Assembly: GCA_963556495.2 (NCBI GenBank)
Contig: OY747714.1
Span: 52,165,541 to 52,229,540, forward strand
Reading direction: 5' to 3'
Length of the DNA: 64,000 nucleotides
Source: Valencia hispanica
Lineage: Eukaryota; Chordata; Actinopteri; Cyprinodontiformes; Valenciidae
This document shows positions 38,904 through 50,715 of this stretch, one piece after another. The notes under the pieces were generated by a model. It saw only the letters and a list, made by a program, of their open reading frames with translations. It ran no database searches and was not told where the DNA came from. Numbering within the stretch: position 1 is the stretch's first letter; each line of letters begins with the position of its first letter. Position numbers and translations under genes: made by a program.

Positions 38904-41900
38904 GGGTCTAGCCCAGGTTTTAGCTCAGGTGCTAGCCCAGGTGCTAGCTTAGATTCTAGCTCAGGTGCTAACCCAGGTGCTAGCTCAGGTGCTAGCCCAG
39001 GTGTAAGCTCAGGTTCTTCCTCAGGTGCTAGTCCAGGTGCTAGCAAAGTTGATAGTCCAGGTGCTAGCAAAGTTGATAGCTCAGGTCAAGCTCAGGTGCT
39101 AGTCCAGGTGCTAGCTCAGGTGCTAGCTCAGGTGCTAGCCCAGGTGCTAGCTCAGGTGCTAGCTCAGGGTCTAGCCCAAGTTTTAGCTCAGGTGCTAGCT
39201 CAGGTGTTAGCTCAGGTGCTAGCCCAGGTGCTAGCTCAGGTGCTTGCCCAGGTGCTAGCTCAGGTGCTAGCTAAGGGTCTAGCTCAGATACTAGCTCAGG
39301 TGCTAGCCCAGGTGCAAGCTCAGGTGCTATCTCAGGTGCTAGCCCAGGTGCTAGCTCAGGTGCTAGCCAAGGCATTAGCTCAGGTGCTACCTCAGATTCT
39401 AGCTCAGGTGATAGCTCAGGTGCTAGCTAAGGGTCTAGCCCAGGTTTTAGCTCAGGTGCTAGCTCAGGTGTTAGCTCAGGTGCTAGCCCAGGTGCTAGCC
39501 CAGTTGCTAGCTCAGGTGCTAGCCCAGGTATTAGCTCAGGTGCAAGCTCAGGTGCTTTCCCAGGTGCTAGCTCAGGTGCTAGCCCAGGTGCTAGCTCAGG
39601 TGCTAGCTCAGATACTAGCTCAGGTGCTAACCCTTGTGCTAGCTCAGGTGCTAGCCCAGGTGTTAGCTCAGGTGATTGCTCACGTGCAAGTCCAGGTGCT
39701 AGCCCATGTGCTAGCTCAGGTGCTAGCTCAGGTGCTAGCCCAGGTGCTAGTACAGTTGCTAGATCAGGTGCTAGCTCAGGGTCTAGCCCAAGTTTTAGCT
39801 CAGGTGCTAGTCCAGGTGTTAGCTCAGGTGCTAGCCCAGGTGCTAGCTCAGGTGCTAGCCCAAGTGCTAGCTCGGGTGCTAGCCCAGGTGCTAGCCCAGG
39901 TATTAGCTAAGGTGCTAGCTCAGATACTAGCTCAGGTGCTCACCCAGTTGCTAGCCCATGTGCTAGCCCAGGTGCTAGCCAAGGTATTAGATCAGGTGCT
40001 ACCTCAGATGCTAGCCCAGGTGCTAGCTCAGGTGCTAGCATAGGTATTAGCTCAGGTGCTGGCCCAGGTTCTACCTTAGCTTTTAGCTCAGGTGCTAGCC
40101 CAGGTGCTAGCCCAGTTGCTAGCTCAGGTGCTAGCCCAGGAATTAGCTCAGGTGCAAGCTCAGGTGCTTTCCCAGGTGCTAGCTCAGGTGCTAGCCAAGG
40201 TATTAGCTCAGGTGCTACCTCAGATGCTAGCTCAGGTGCTAACCCATGAACTAGCTAGGGTGCTAGTACAGTTGCTAGATCAGGTGCTAGCTCAGGTGCT
40301 AGCTCAGGTGTTAGCCCAGGTGCTAGTTCAGGTGCTAGCTCAGGTGTTAGCAAATGATCTAGCTCAGGTGCTACCTCAAAGGCAAGCTCAGGTGCTAGCT
40401 CAGGGTCTAGCCCAAGTTTTAGCTCAGATGCTAGCTCAGGTATTAGCTCAGGTGCTAGCCCAGGTGCTAGCTCAGGTGCTAGCCCAAGTGCTAGCTCAGG
40501 TGCTAGCCCAGGTGCTAGCTCAGGTGCTAGCCCAGGTGCTAGCTCAGGTGCTAGCTAAGGGTCTAGCCCAGGTTTTAGCTCAGGTGCTAGCCCAGGTGCT
40601 AGCTTAGATGCTAGCTCAGGTGCTAACCCAGGTGCTAGCTCAGGTGCTAGCCCAGGTGTAAGCTCAGGTGCTTCCTCAGGTGCTAGTCCAGGTGCTAGCA
40701 AAGTTGATAGCTCAGGTCAAGCTCAGGTGCTAGTCCAGGTGCTAGCTCAGGTGCTAGCCCAGGTGCTAGCCCAGGTATTAGCTAAGGTGCTAGCTCAGAT
40801 ACTAGCTCAGGTGCTCACCCAGTTGCTAGCCCATGTGCTAGCCCATGTGCTAGCCAAGGTATTAGATCAGGTGCTACCTCAGATGCTAGCCCAGGTGCTA
40901 GCTCAGTTGCTAGCATAGGTATTAGCTCAGGTGCTGGCCCAGGTTCTACCTTAGCTATTAGCTCAGGTGCTAGCCCAGGTGCTAGCCCAGTTGCTAGCTC
41001 AGGTGCTAGCCCAGGAATTAGCTCAGGTGCAAGCTCAGGTGCTTTCCCAGGTGCTAGCTCAGGTGCTAGCCAAGGAATTAGCTCAGGTGCTACCTCAGAT
41101 GCTAGCTCAGGTGCTAACCCATGAACTAGCTAGGGTGCTAGCCCAGGTGCTAGCTTAGGTGCTACCTCAGGTGCTAGCCCAGGTGCTGGCCCAGGTGCTA
41201 GTACAGTTGCTAGATCAGGTGCTAGCTCAGGTGCTAGCTCAGGTGTTAGCCCAGGTGCTAGTTCAGGTGCTAGCTCAGGTGTTAGCAAATGATCTAGCTC
41301 AGGTGCTACCTCAAAGGCAAGCTCAGGTGCTAGCTCAGGGTCTAGCCCAAGTTTTAGCTCAGATGCTAGCTCAGGTGTTAGCTCAGGTGCTAGCCCAGGT
41401 GCTAGCTCAGGTGCTAGCCCAAGTGCTAGCTCAGGTGCTAGCCCAGGTGCTAGCTCAGGTGCTAGCCCAGGTGCTAGCTCAGGTTCTAGCTAAGGGTCTA
41501 GCCCAGGTTTTAGCTCAGGTGCTAGCCCAGGTGCTAGCTTAGATGCTAGCTCAGGTGCTAACCCAGGTGCTAGCTCAGGTGCTAGCCCAGGTGAAAGCTC
41601 AGGTGCTTCCTCAGGTGCTAGTCCAGGTGCTAGCAAATTTGATAGTCCAGGTGCTAGCAAAGTTGATAGCTCAGGTGCTTCCTCAGGTGCTAGTCCAGGT
41701 GCTAGCTCAGATGCTAGCTCAGGTGCTAGCCCAGGTGCTAGCTCAGGTGCTAGCTCAGGGTCTAGCCCAAGTTTTAGCTCAGGTGCTAGCTCAGGTGTTA
41801 GCTCAGGTGCTAGCCCAGATGCTAGCTCAGGTGCTAGCCCAGGTGCTAGCTCAGGTGCTAGCTAAGGGTCTAGCTCAGATACTAGCTCAGGTGCTAGCCC

Positions 41901-44504
41901 AGGTGCAAGCTCAGGTGCTATCCCAGGTGCTAGCCCAGGTGCTAGCTCAGGTGATAGCCAAGGTATTAGCTCAGGTGCTACCTCAGATTCTAGCTCAGGT
42001 GATAGCTCAGGTGCTAGCTAAGGGTCTAGCCCAGGTTTTAGCTCAGGTGCTAGCTCAGGTGTTAGCTCAGGTGCTAGCCCAGGTGCTAGCCCAGTTGCTA
42101 GCTCAGGTGCTAGCCCAGGTATTAGCTCAGGTGCAAGCTCAGGTGCTTTCCCAGGTGCTAGCTCAGGTGCTAGCCCAGGTGCTAGCTCAGGTGCTAGCTC
42201 AGATACTAGCTCAGGTGCTAACCCAGGTGCTAGCTAAGGTGCTAGCCCAGGTGTTAGCTCAGGTGATTGCTCAGGTGCTAGTCCAGGTGCTAGCCCATGT
42301 GCTAGCTCAGGTGCTAGCTCAGGTGCTAGCCCAGGTGCTAGCCCAGGTGCTAGTACAGTTGCTAGATCAGGTGCTAGCTCAGGGTCTAGCCCAAGTTTTA
42401 GCTCAGGTGCTAGTCCAGGTGCTAGCAAAGTTGCTAGCTCAGGTCAAGCTCAGGTGCTAGTCCAGGTGCTAGCTCAGGTGCTAGCCCAGGTGCTAGCTCA
42501 GGTGCTAGCTCAGGGTCTAGCCCAAGTTTTAGCTCAGGTGCTAGATCAGGTGTTAGCTCAGGTGCTAGCCCAGGTGCTAGCTTAGATGCTAGCTCAGGTG
42601 CTAACCCAGGTGCAAGCTCAGGTGCTAGCCCAGGTGTAAGCTCAGGTGCTTCCTCAGGTGCTAGTCCAGGTGCTAGCAAAGTTGATAGTCCAGGTGCTAG
42701 CAAAGTTGATAGCTCAGGTCAAGCTCAGGTGCTAGTCCAGGTTCTAGCTTAGATGCTAGCTCAGGTGCTAGCCCAGGTGCTAGCTCGGGTGCTAGCTCAG
42801 GGTCTAGCCCAAGTTTTAGCTCAGGTGCTAGCTCAGGTGTTAGCTCAGGTGCTAGCCCAGGTGCTAGCCCAGGTGCTAGCCCAGGTGCTAGCTCAGGTGC
42901 TAGCTAAGGGTCTAGCTCAGATACTAGCTCAGGTGCTAGCCCAGGTGCAAGCTCAGGTGCTATCTCAGGTGCTAGCCCAGGTGCTAGCTCAGGTGCTAGC
43001 CAAGGTATTAGCTCAGGTGCTACCTCATATTCTAGCTCAGGTGATAGCTCAGGTGCTAGCTAAGGGTCTAGCCCAGGTTTTAGCTCAGGTGCTAGCCCAG
43101 GTGCTAGCTCAGGTGCTAGCCCAAGTGCTAGCTCAGATGCTAGCCCAGGTGCTAGCTCATGTGCTAGCCCAGGTGCTAGCTCAGGTTTCTAGCTAAGGGT
43201 CTAGCTCAGGTGCTAGCCCAGGTGCTAGCTTAGATGCTAGCTCAGGTGCTAACCCAGGTGCTAGCTCAGGTGCTAGCCCAGGTGTAAGCTCAGGTGCTAG
43301 CCCAGGTGCTAGCTTAGATGCTAGCTCAGGTGCTAACCCAGGTGCTAGCTCAGGTGCTAGCCCAGGTGTAAGCTCAGGTTCTTCCTCAGGTGCTAGTCCA
43401 GGTGCTAGCAAAGTTGATAGTCCAGGTGCTAGCAAAGTTGATAGCTCAGGTCAAGCTCAGGTGCTAGTCCAGGTGCTAGCTCAGGTGCTAGCTCAGGTGC
43501 TAGCCCAGGTGCTAGCTCAGGTGCTAGCTCAGGGTCTAGCCTAAGTTTTAGCTCAGGTGCTAGCTCAGGTGTTAGCTCAGGTGCTAGCCCAGGTGCTAGC
43601 TCAGGTGCTAGCCCAGGTGCTAGCTCAGGTGCTAGCTAAGGGTCTAGCTCAGATACTAGCTCAGGTGCTAGCCCAGGTGCAAGCTCAGGTGCTATCCCAG
43701 GTGCTAGCCCAGGTGCTAGCTCAGGTGCTAGCCAAGGTATTAGCTCAGGTGCTACCTCCGATTCTAGCTCAGGTGATAGCTCAGGTGCTAGCTAAGGTTC
43801 TAGCCCAGGTTTTAGCTCAGGTGCTAGCTCAGGTGTTAGCTCAGGTGCTAGCCCAGGTGCTAGCCCAGTTGCTAGCTCAGGTGCTAGCCCAGGTATTAGC
43901 TCAGGTGCAAGCTCAGGTGCTTTCCCAGGTGCTAGCTCAGGTGCTAGCCCAGGTGCTAGCTCAGGTGCTAGCTCAGATACTAGCTCAGGTGCTAACCCAG
44001 GTGCTAGCTCAGGTGCTAGCCCAGGTGTTAGCTCAGGTGCTAGCTCAGGTGCTAGCCCAGGTGCTAGCCCAGGTGCTAGCTCAGGTGCTAGCTCAGGTGC
44101 TAGCCCAGGTGCTAGCCCAGGTGCTAGTACAGGTGCTAGATCAGGTGCTAGCTCAGGGTCTAGCCCAAGTTTTAGCTCAGGTGCTAGCCCAGGTGCTAGC
44201 AAAGTTGCTAGCTCAGGTGCTAGCTCAGGTGCTAGCCCAGGTGCTAGCTCAGGTGCTAGCCCAGGTGCTAGCTCAGGTGCTAGCTCAGGGTCTAGCCCAG
44301 GTGCTAGCTAAGGTGCTAGCTCAGGTGTTAGCTCAGGTGCTAGCCCAGGTGCTAGCTCAGGTGCTATCTCAGGTGCTAACCCAGGTGCAAGCTCAGGTGC
44401 TAGCCCAGGTGTAAGCTCAGGTGCTTCCTCAGGTGCTAGTCCAGGTGCTAGCAAAGTTGATAGTCCAGGTGCTAGCAAAGTTGATAGCTCAGGTCAAGCT
44501 CAGG

Positions 44505-47500
44505 TGCTAGTCCAGGTTCTAGCTTAGATGCTAGCTCAGGTGCTAGCCCAGGTGCTAGCTCAGGTGCTAGCTCAGGGTCTAGCCCAAGTTTTAGCTCAGG
44601 TGCTAGCTCAGGTGTTAGCTCAGGTGCTAGCCCAGGTGCTAGCCCAGGTGCTAGCCCAGGTGCTAGCTCAGGTGCTAGCTAAGGGTCTAGCTCAGATACT
44701 AGCTCAGGTGCTAGCCCAGGTGCAAGCTCAGGTGCTATCTCAGGTGCTAGCCCAGGTGCTAGCTCAGGTGCTAGCCAAGGTATTAGCTCAGGTGCTACCT
44801 CAAATTCTAGCTCAGGTGATAGCTCAGGTGCTAGCTAAGGGTCTAGCCCAGGTTTTAGCTCAGGTGCTAGCCCAGGTGCTAGCTCAGGTGCTAGCCCAAG
44901 TGCTAGCTCAGATGCTAGCCCAGGTGCTAGCTCATGTGCTAGCCCAGGTGCTAGCTCAGGTTTCTAGCTAAGGGTCTAGCCCAGGTTTTAGCTCAGGTGC
45001 TAGCCCAGGTGCTAGCTTAGATTCTAGCTCAGGTGCTAACCCAGGTGCTAGCTCAGGTGCTAGCCCAGGTGTAAGCTCAGGTTCTTCCTCAGGTGCTAGT
45101 CCAGGTGCTAGCAAAGTTGATAGTCCAGGTGCTAGCAAAGTTGATAGCTCAGGTCAAGCTCAGGTGCTAGTCCAGGTGCTAGCTCAGGTGCTAGCTCAGG
45201 TGCTAGCCCAGGTGCTAGCTCAGGTGCTAGCTCAGGGTCTAGCCCAAGTTTTAGCTCAGGTGCTAGCTCAGGTGTTAGCTCAGGTGCTAGCCCAGGTGCA
45301 AGCTCAGGTGCTATCTCAGGTGCTAGCCCAGGTGCTAGCTCAGGTGCTAGCCAAGGTATTAGCTCAGGTGCTACCTCAGATTCTAGCTCAGGTGATAGCT
45401 CAGGTGCTAGCTAAGGTGCTAGCCCAGGTTTTAGCTCAGGTGCTAGCTCAGGTGCTAGCTCAGGTGCTAGCCCAGGTGCTAGCTCAGGTGCTAGCTCAGG
45501 TGCTAGCCCAGGTGCTAGCCCAGGTGCTAGTACAGTTGCTAGATCAGGTGCTAGCTCAGGGTCTAGCCCAAGTTTTAGCTCAGGTGCTAGTCCAGGTGCT
45601 AGCAATGTTGCTAGCTCAGGTCAAGCTCAGGTGCTAGTCCAGGTGCTAGCTCAGGTGCTAGCCCAGGTGCTAGCTCAGGTGCTAGCTCAGGGTCTAGCCC
45701 AAGTTTTAGCTCAGGTGCTAGATCAGGTGTTAGCTCAGGTGCTAGCCCAGGTGCTAGCTTAGATGCTAGCTCAGGTGCTAACCCAGGTGCTAGCTCAGGT
45801 GCTAGCCCAGGTGTAAGCTCAGGTTCTTCCTCAGGTGCTAGTCCAGGTGCTAGCAAAGTTGATAGTCCAGGTGCTAGCAAAGTTGATAGCTCAGGTCAAG
45901 CTCAGGTGCTAGTCCAGGTGCTAGCTCAGGTGCTAGCTCAGGTGCTAGCCCAGGTGCTAGCTCAGGTGCTAGCTCAGGGTCTAGCCCAAGTTTTAGCTCA
46001 GGTGCTAGCTCAGGTGTTAGCTCAGGTGCTAGCCGAGGTGCTAGCTCAGGTGCTTGCCCAGGTGCTAGCTCAGGTGCTAGCTAAGGGTCTAGCTCAGATA
46101 CTAGCTCAGGTGCTAGCCCAGGTGCAAGCTCAGGTGCTATCTCAGGTGCTAGCCCAGGTGCTAGCTCAGGTGCTAGCCAAGGTATTAGCTCAGGTGCTAC
46201 CTCAAATTCTAGCTCAGGTGATAGCTCAGGTGCTAGCTAAGGGTCTAGCCCAGGTTTTAGCTCAGGTGCTAGCCCAGGTGCTAGATCAGGTGCTAGCCCA
46301 AGTGCTAGCTCAGATGCTAGCCCAGGTGCTAGCTCATGTGCTAGCCCAGGTGCTAGCTCAGGTTTCTAGCTAAGGGTCTAGCCCAGGTTTTAGCTCAGGT
46401 GCTAGCCCAGGTGCTAGCTTAGATTCTAGCTCAGGTGCTAACCCAGGGGCTAGCTCAGGTGCTAGCCCAGGTGTAAGCTCAGGTTCGTCCTCAGGTGCTA
46501 GTCCAGGTGCTAGCAAAGTTGATAGTCCAGGTGCTAGCAAAGTTGATAGCTCAGGTCAAGCTCAGGTGCTAGTCCAGGTGCTAGCTCAGGTGCTAGCTCA
46601 GGTGCTAGCCCAGGTGCTAGCTCAGGTGCTAGCTCAGGGTCTAGCCCAAGTTTTAGCTCAGGTGCTAGCTCAGGTGTTAGCTCAGGTGCTAGCCCAGGTG
46701 CTAGCTCAGGTGCAAGCTCAGGTGCTTTCCCAGGTGCTAGCTCAGGTGCTAGCCCAGGTGCTAGCTCAGGTGCTAGCTCAGATTCTAGCTCAGGTGCTAG
46801 CTCAGGTGCTAGCTAAGGTGCTAGCCCAGGTGTTAGCTCAGGTGCTAGCCCAGGTGCTAGCTCAGGTGCTAGCCCAGGTGCTAGCTCAGGTGCTAGCTCA
46901 GGTGCTAGCCCAGGTGCTAGCCCAGGTGCTAGTACAGTTGCTAGATCAGGTGCTAGCTCAGGGTCTAGCCCAAGTTTTAGCTCAGGTGCTAGTCCAGGTG
47001 CTAGCAGAGTTGCTAGCTCAGGTCAAGCTCAGGTGCTAGTCCAGGTGCTAGCTCAGGTGCTAGCCCAGGTGCTAGCTCAGGTGCTAGCTAAGGGTCTAGC
47101 CCAGGTTTTAGCTCAGGTGCTAGCTCAGGTGTTAGCTCAGGTGCTAGCCCAGGTGCTAGCTTAGATGCTAGCTCAGGTGCTAACCCAGGTGCTAGCTCAG
47201 GTGCTAGCCCAGGTGTAAGCTCAGGTTCTTCCTCAGGTGCTAGTCCAGGTGCTAGCAAAGTTGATAGTCCAGGTGCTAGCAAAGTTGATAGCTCAGGTCA
47301 AGCTCAGGTGCTAGTCCAGGTGCTAGCTCAGGTGCTAGCTCAGGTGCTAGCCCAGGTGCTAGCTCAGGTGCTAGCTCAGGGTCTAGCCCAAGTTTTAGCT
47401 CAGGTGCTAGCTCAGGTGTTAGCTCAGGTGCTAGCCCAGGTGCTAGCTCAGGTGCTAGCCCAGGTGCTAGCTCAGGTGCTAGCTAAGGGTCTAGCTCAGA

Positions 47501-48535
47501 TACTAGCTCAGGTGCTAGCCCAGGTGCAAGCTCAGGTGCTATCTCAGGTGCTAGCCCAGGTGCTAGCTCAGGTGCTAGCCAAGGTATTAGCTCAGGTGCT
47601 ACCTCAAATTCTAGCTCAGGTGATAGCTCAGGTGCTAGCTAAGGGTCTAGCCCAGGTTTTAGCTCAGGTGCTAGCCCAGGTGCTAGCTCAGGTGCTAGCC
47701 CAAGTGCTAGCTCAGATGCTAGCCCAGGTGCTAGCTCATGTGCTAGCCCAGGTGCTAGCTCAGGTTTCTAGCTAAGGGTCTAGCCCAGGTTTTAGCTCAG
47801 GTGCTAGCCCAGGTGCTAGCTTAGATTCTAGCTCAGGTGCTAACCCAGGTGCTAGCTCAGGTGCTAGCCCAGGTGTAAGCTCAGGTTCTTCCTCAGGTGC
47901 TAGTCCAGGTGCTAGCAAAGTTGATAGTCCAGGTGCTAGCAAAGTTGATAGCTCAGGTCAAGCTCAGGTGCTAGTCCAGGTGCTAGCTCAGGTGCTAGGT
48001 CAGGTGCTAGCCCAGGTGCTAGCTCAGGTGCTAGCTCAGGGTCTAGCCCAAGTTTTAGCTCAGGTGCTAGCTCAGGTGTTAGCTCAGGTGCTAGCCGAGG
48101 TGCTAGCTCAGGTGCTTGCCCAGGTGCTAGCTCAGGTGCTAGCTAAGGGTCTAGCTCAGATACTAGCTCAGGTGCTAGCCCAGGTGCAAGCTCAGGTGCT
48201 ATCTCAGGTGCTAGCCCAGGTGCTAGCTCAGGTGCTAGCTAAGGGTCTAGCTCAGATACTAGCTCAGGTGCTAGCCCAGGTGCAAGCTCAGGTGCTATCT
48301 CAGGTGCTAGCCCAGGTGCTAGCTCAGGTGCTAGCCAAGGTATTAGCTCAGGTGCTACCTCAAATTCTAGCTCAGGTGATAGCTCAGGTGCTAGCTAAGG
48401 GTCTAGCCCAGGTTTTAGCTCAGGTGCTAGCCCAGGTGCTAGCTCAGGTGCTAGCCCAAGTGCTAGCTCAGATGCTAGCCCAGGTGCTAGCTCATGTGCT
48501 AGCCCAGGTGCTAGCTCAGGTTTCTAGCTAAGGGT
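44505..48535. repeat. Tandem triplication, 1402-bp unit
   Basis: Equivalent points at 44971, 46373 and 47775, at 45164, 46566 and 47968, and at 45906 and 47308 are each 1402 bp apart. The third copy is shortened. Each copy holds three 11-bp monomers and one 13-bp monomer, net minus 2, and 1402 equals 12 x 117 minus 2. A smaller 96-bp duplication is nested in the third copy near 48141-48333. Confidence 0.85.
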
Positions 48536-50514
48536 CTAGCCCAGGTTTAAGCTCAGGTGCTAGCCCAGGTGCTAGCTTAGATTCTAGCTCAGGTGCTAAC
48601 CCAGGTGCTAGCTCAGGTGCTAGCCCAGGTGTAAGCTCAGGTGATTGCTCAGGTGCAAGTCCAGGTGCTAGCCCATGTGCTAGCTCAGGTGCTAGCTCAG
48701 GTGCTAGCCCAGGTGCTAGTACAGTTGCTAGATCAGGTGCTAGCTCAGGGTCTAGCCCAAGTTTTAGCTCAGGTGCTAGTCCAGGTGCTAGCTCAGGTGC
48801 TAGCTCAGGTGCTAGCCCAGGTGCTAGCTCAGGTGCTAGCTCAGGGTCTAGCCCAAGTTTTAGCTCAGGTGCTAGCTCAGGTGTTAGCTCAGGTGCTAGC
48901 CCAGGTGCTAGCTCAGGTGCTAGCCCAGGTGCTAGCCCAGGTATTAGCTAAGGTGCTAGCTCAGATACTAGCTCAGGTGCTAGCCCAGGTGCAAGCTCAG
49001 GTGCTAGCTCAGGTGCTAGCCCAGGTGCTAGCTCAGGTGCTAGCCAAGGTATTAGATCAGGTGCTACCTCAGATGCTAGCCCAGGTGCTAGCTCAGGTGC
49101 TAGCATAGGTATTAGCTCAGGTGCTGGCCCAGGTTCTACCTTAGCTTTTAGCTCAGGTGCTAGCCCAGGTGCTAGCCCAGTTGCTAGCTCAGGTGCTAGC
49201 CCAGGAATTAGCTCAGGTGCAAGCTCAGGTGCTTTCCCAGGTGCTAGCTCAGGTGCTAGCCCAGGTGCTAGCTCAGGTGCTAGCTCAGATGCTAGCTCAG
49301 GTGCTAACCCATGAACTAGCTAGGGTGCTAGCCCAGGTGCTAGCTTAGGTGCTACCTCAGGTGCTAGCCCAGGTGCTGGCCCAGGTGCTAGTACAGTTGC
49401 TAGATCAGGTGCTAGCTCAGGTGCTAGCTCAGGTGCTAGCCCAGGTGCTAGTTCAGGTGCTAGCTCAGGTGTTAGCAAATGATCTAGCTCAGGTGCTACC
49501 TCAAAGGCAAGCTCAGGTGCTAGCTCAGGGTCTAGCCCAAGTTTTAGCTCAGGTGCTAGCCCAGGTGCTAGCTCAGGTGCTAGCCCAGGTGCTAGCCCAG
49601 GTGCTAGCTCAGGTGCTAGCTCAGGGTCTAGCCCAAGTTTTAGCTCAGGTGCTAGCTCAGGTGTTAGCTCAGGTGCTAGCCCAGGTGCTAGCTCAGGTGC
49701 TAGCCCAGGTGCTAGCCCAGGTATTAGCTAAGGTGCTAGCTCAGATACTAGCTCAGGTGCTCACCCAGTTGCTAGCCCATGTGCTAGCCCAGGTGCTAGC
49801 CAAGGTATTAGATCAGGTGCTACCTCAGATGCTAGCCCAGGTGCTAGCTCAGGTGCTAGCATAGGTATTAGCTCAGGTGCTGGCCCAGGTTCTACCTTAG
49901 CTTTTAGCTCAGGTGCTAGCCCAGGTGCTAGCCCAGTTGCTAGCTCAGGTGCTAGCCCAGGAATTAGCTCAGGTGCAAGCTCAGGTGCTTTCCCAGGTGC
50001 TAGCTCAGGTGCTAGCCAAGGTATTAGCTCAGGTGCTACCTCAGATGCTAGCTCAGGTGCTAACCCATGAACTAGCTAGGGTGCTAGCCCAGGTGCTAGC
50101 TTAGGTGCTACCTCAGGTGCTAGCCCAGGTGCTGGCCCAGGTGCTAGTACAGTTGCTAGATCAGGTGCTAGCTCAGGTGCTAGCTCAGGTGTTAGCCCAG
50201 GTGCTAGTTCAGGTGCTAGCTCAGGTGTTAGCAAATGATCTAGCTCAGGTGCTACCTCAAAGGCAAGCTCAGGTGCTAGCTCAGGGTCTAGCCCAAGTTT
50301 TAGCTCAGATGCTAGCTCAGGTGTTAGCTCAGGTGCTAGCCCAGGTGCTAGCTCAGGTGCTAGCCCAAGTGCTAGCTCAGGTGCTAGCCCAGGTGCTAGC
50401 TCAGGTGCTAGCTAAGGGTCTAGCCCAGGTTTTAGCTCAGGTGCTAGCCCAGGTGCTAGCTCAGGTGCTAGCCCAGGTGCTAGCCCAGGTATTAGCTAAG
50501 GTGCTAGCTGAGAT

Positions 50515-50715
50515 ACTAGCTCAGGTGCTAACCCAGTTGCTAGCCCATGTGCTAGCCCAGGTGCTAGCCAAGGTATTAGATCAGGTGCTACCTTAGATGC
50601 TAGCTCAGGTGCAAGCATAGGTATTAGCTCAGGTGCTGGCCCAGGTTCTACCTTAGCTTTTAGCTCAGGGGCTAGCTCAGGTCCAATCCCAGGTATTAGC
50701 TCAGGTGTTAGCTCA
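50515..50715. repeat. Left copy of 201-bp direct repeat flanking the LINE (target-site duplication)
   Basis: The 201 bp from ACTAGCTCAGG to GGTGTTAGCTCA directly left of the LINE recur right after the poly-A tail at 54363-54563. By eye the only mismatch is GCAAGCATA (left) against GCTAGCATA (right), near 50612. Taking out the LINE and one copy restores the monomer order seen at about 4364-4564, 13320-13520 and 23246-23446. Confidence 0.85.

Larger units (their letters stand above)
1..50715. repeat. 12-bp satellite array, left block (continues off the left edge)
   Basis: Tandem monomers of GGTGCTAGCTCA and GGTGCTAGCCCA fill this stretch without a unique gap. Common variants are GGTGTTAGCTCA, GGTATTAGCTCA, GGTGCAAGCTCA, GGTGATAGCTCA and GGGTCTAGCCCA. 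Almost every monomer has the palindrome GCTAGC and, across the monomer junction, CAGGTG. The consensus has no CpG. Because 12 is divisible by 3, the plus strand reads as V-L-A-Q or G-A-S-S/P and the minus strand as E/G-L-A-P for long stretches; the third plus frame has a TAG in each unit. Each higher-order unit has stops in the G-A-S frame (AGC TAA, CCA TGA, TCA TGA, AAA TGA) and an 11-bp monomer that shifts phase, so no protein product is proposed. The order of variant monomers repeats at 0.7-1.1 kb and larger scales. Function is unknown. Confidence 0.97.
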
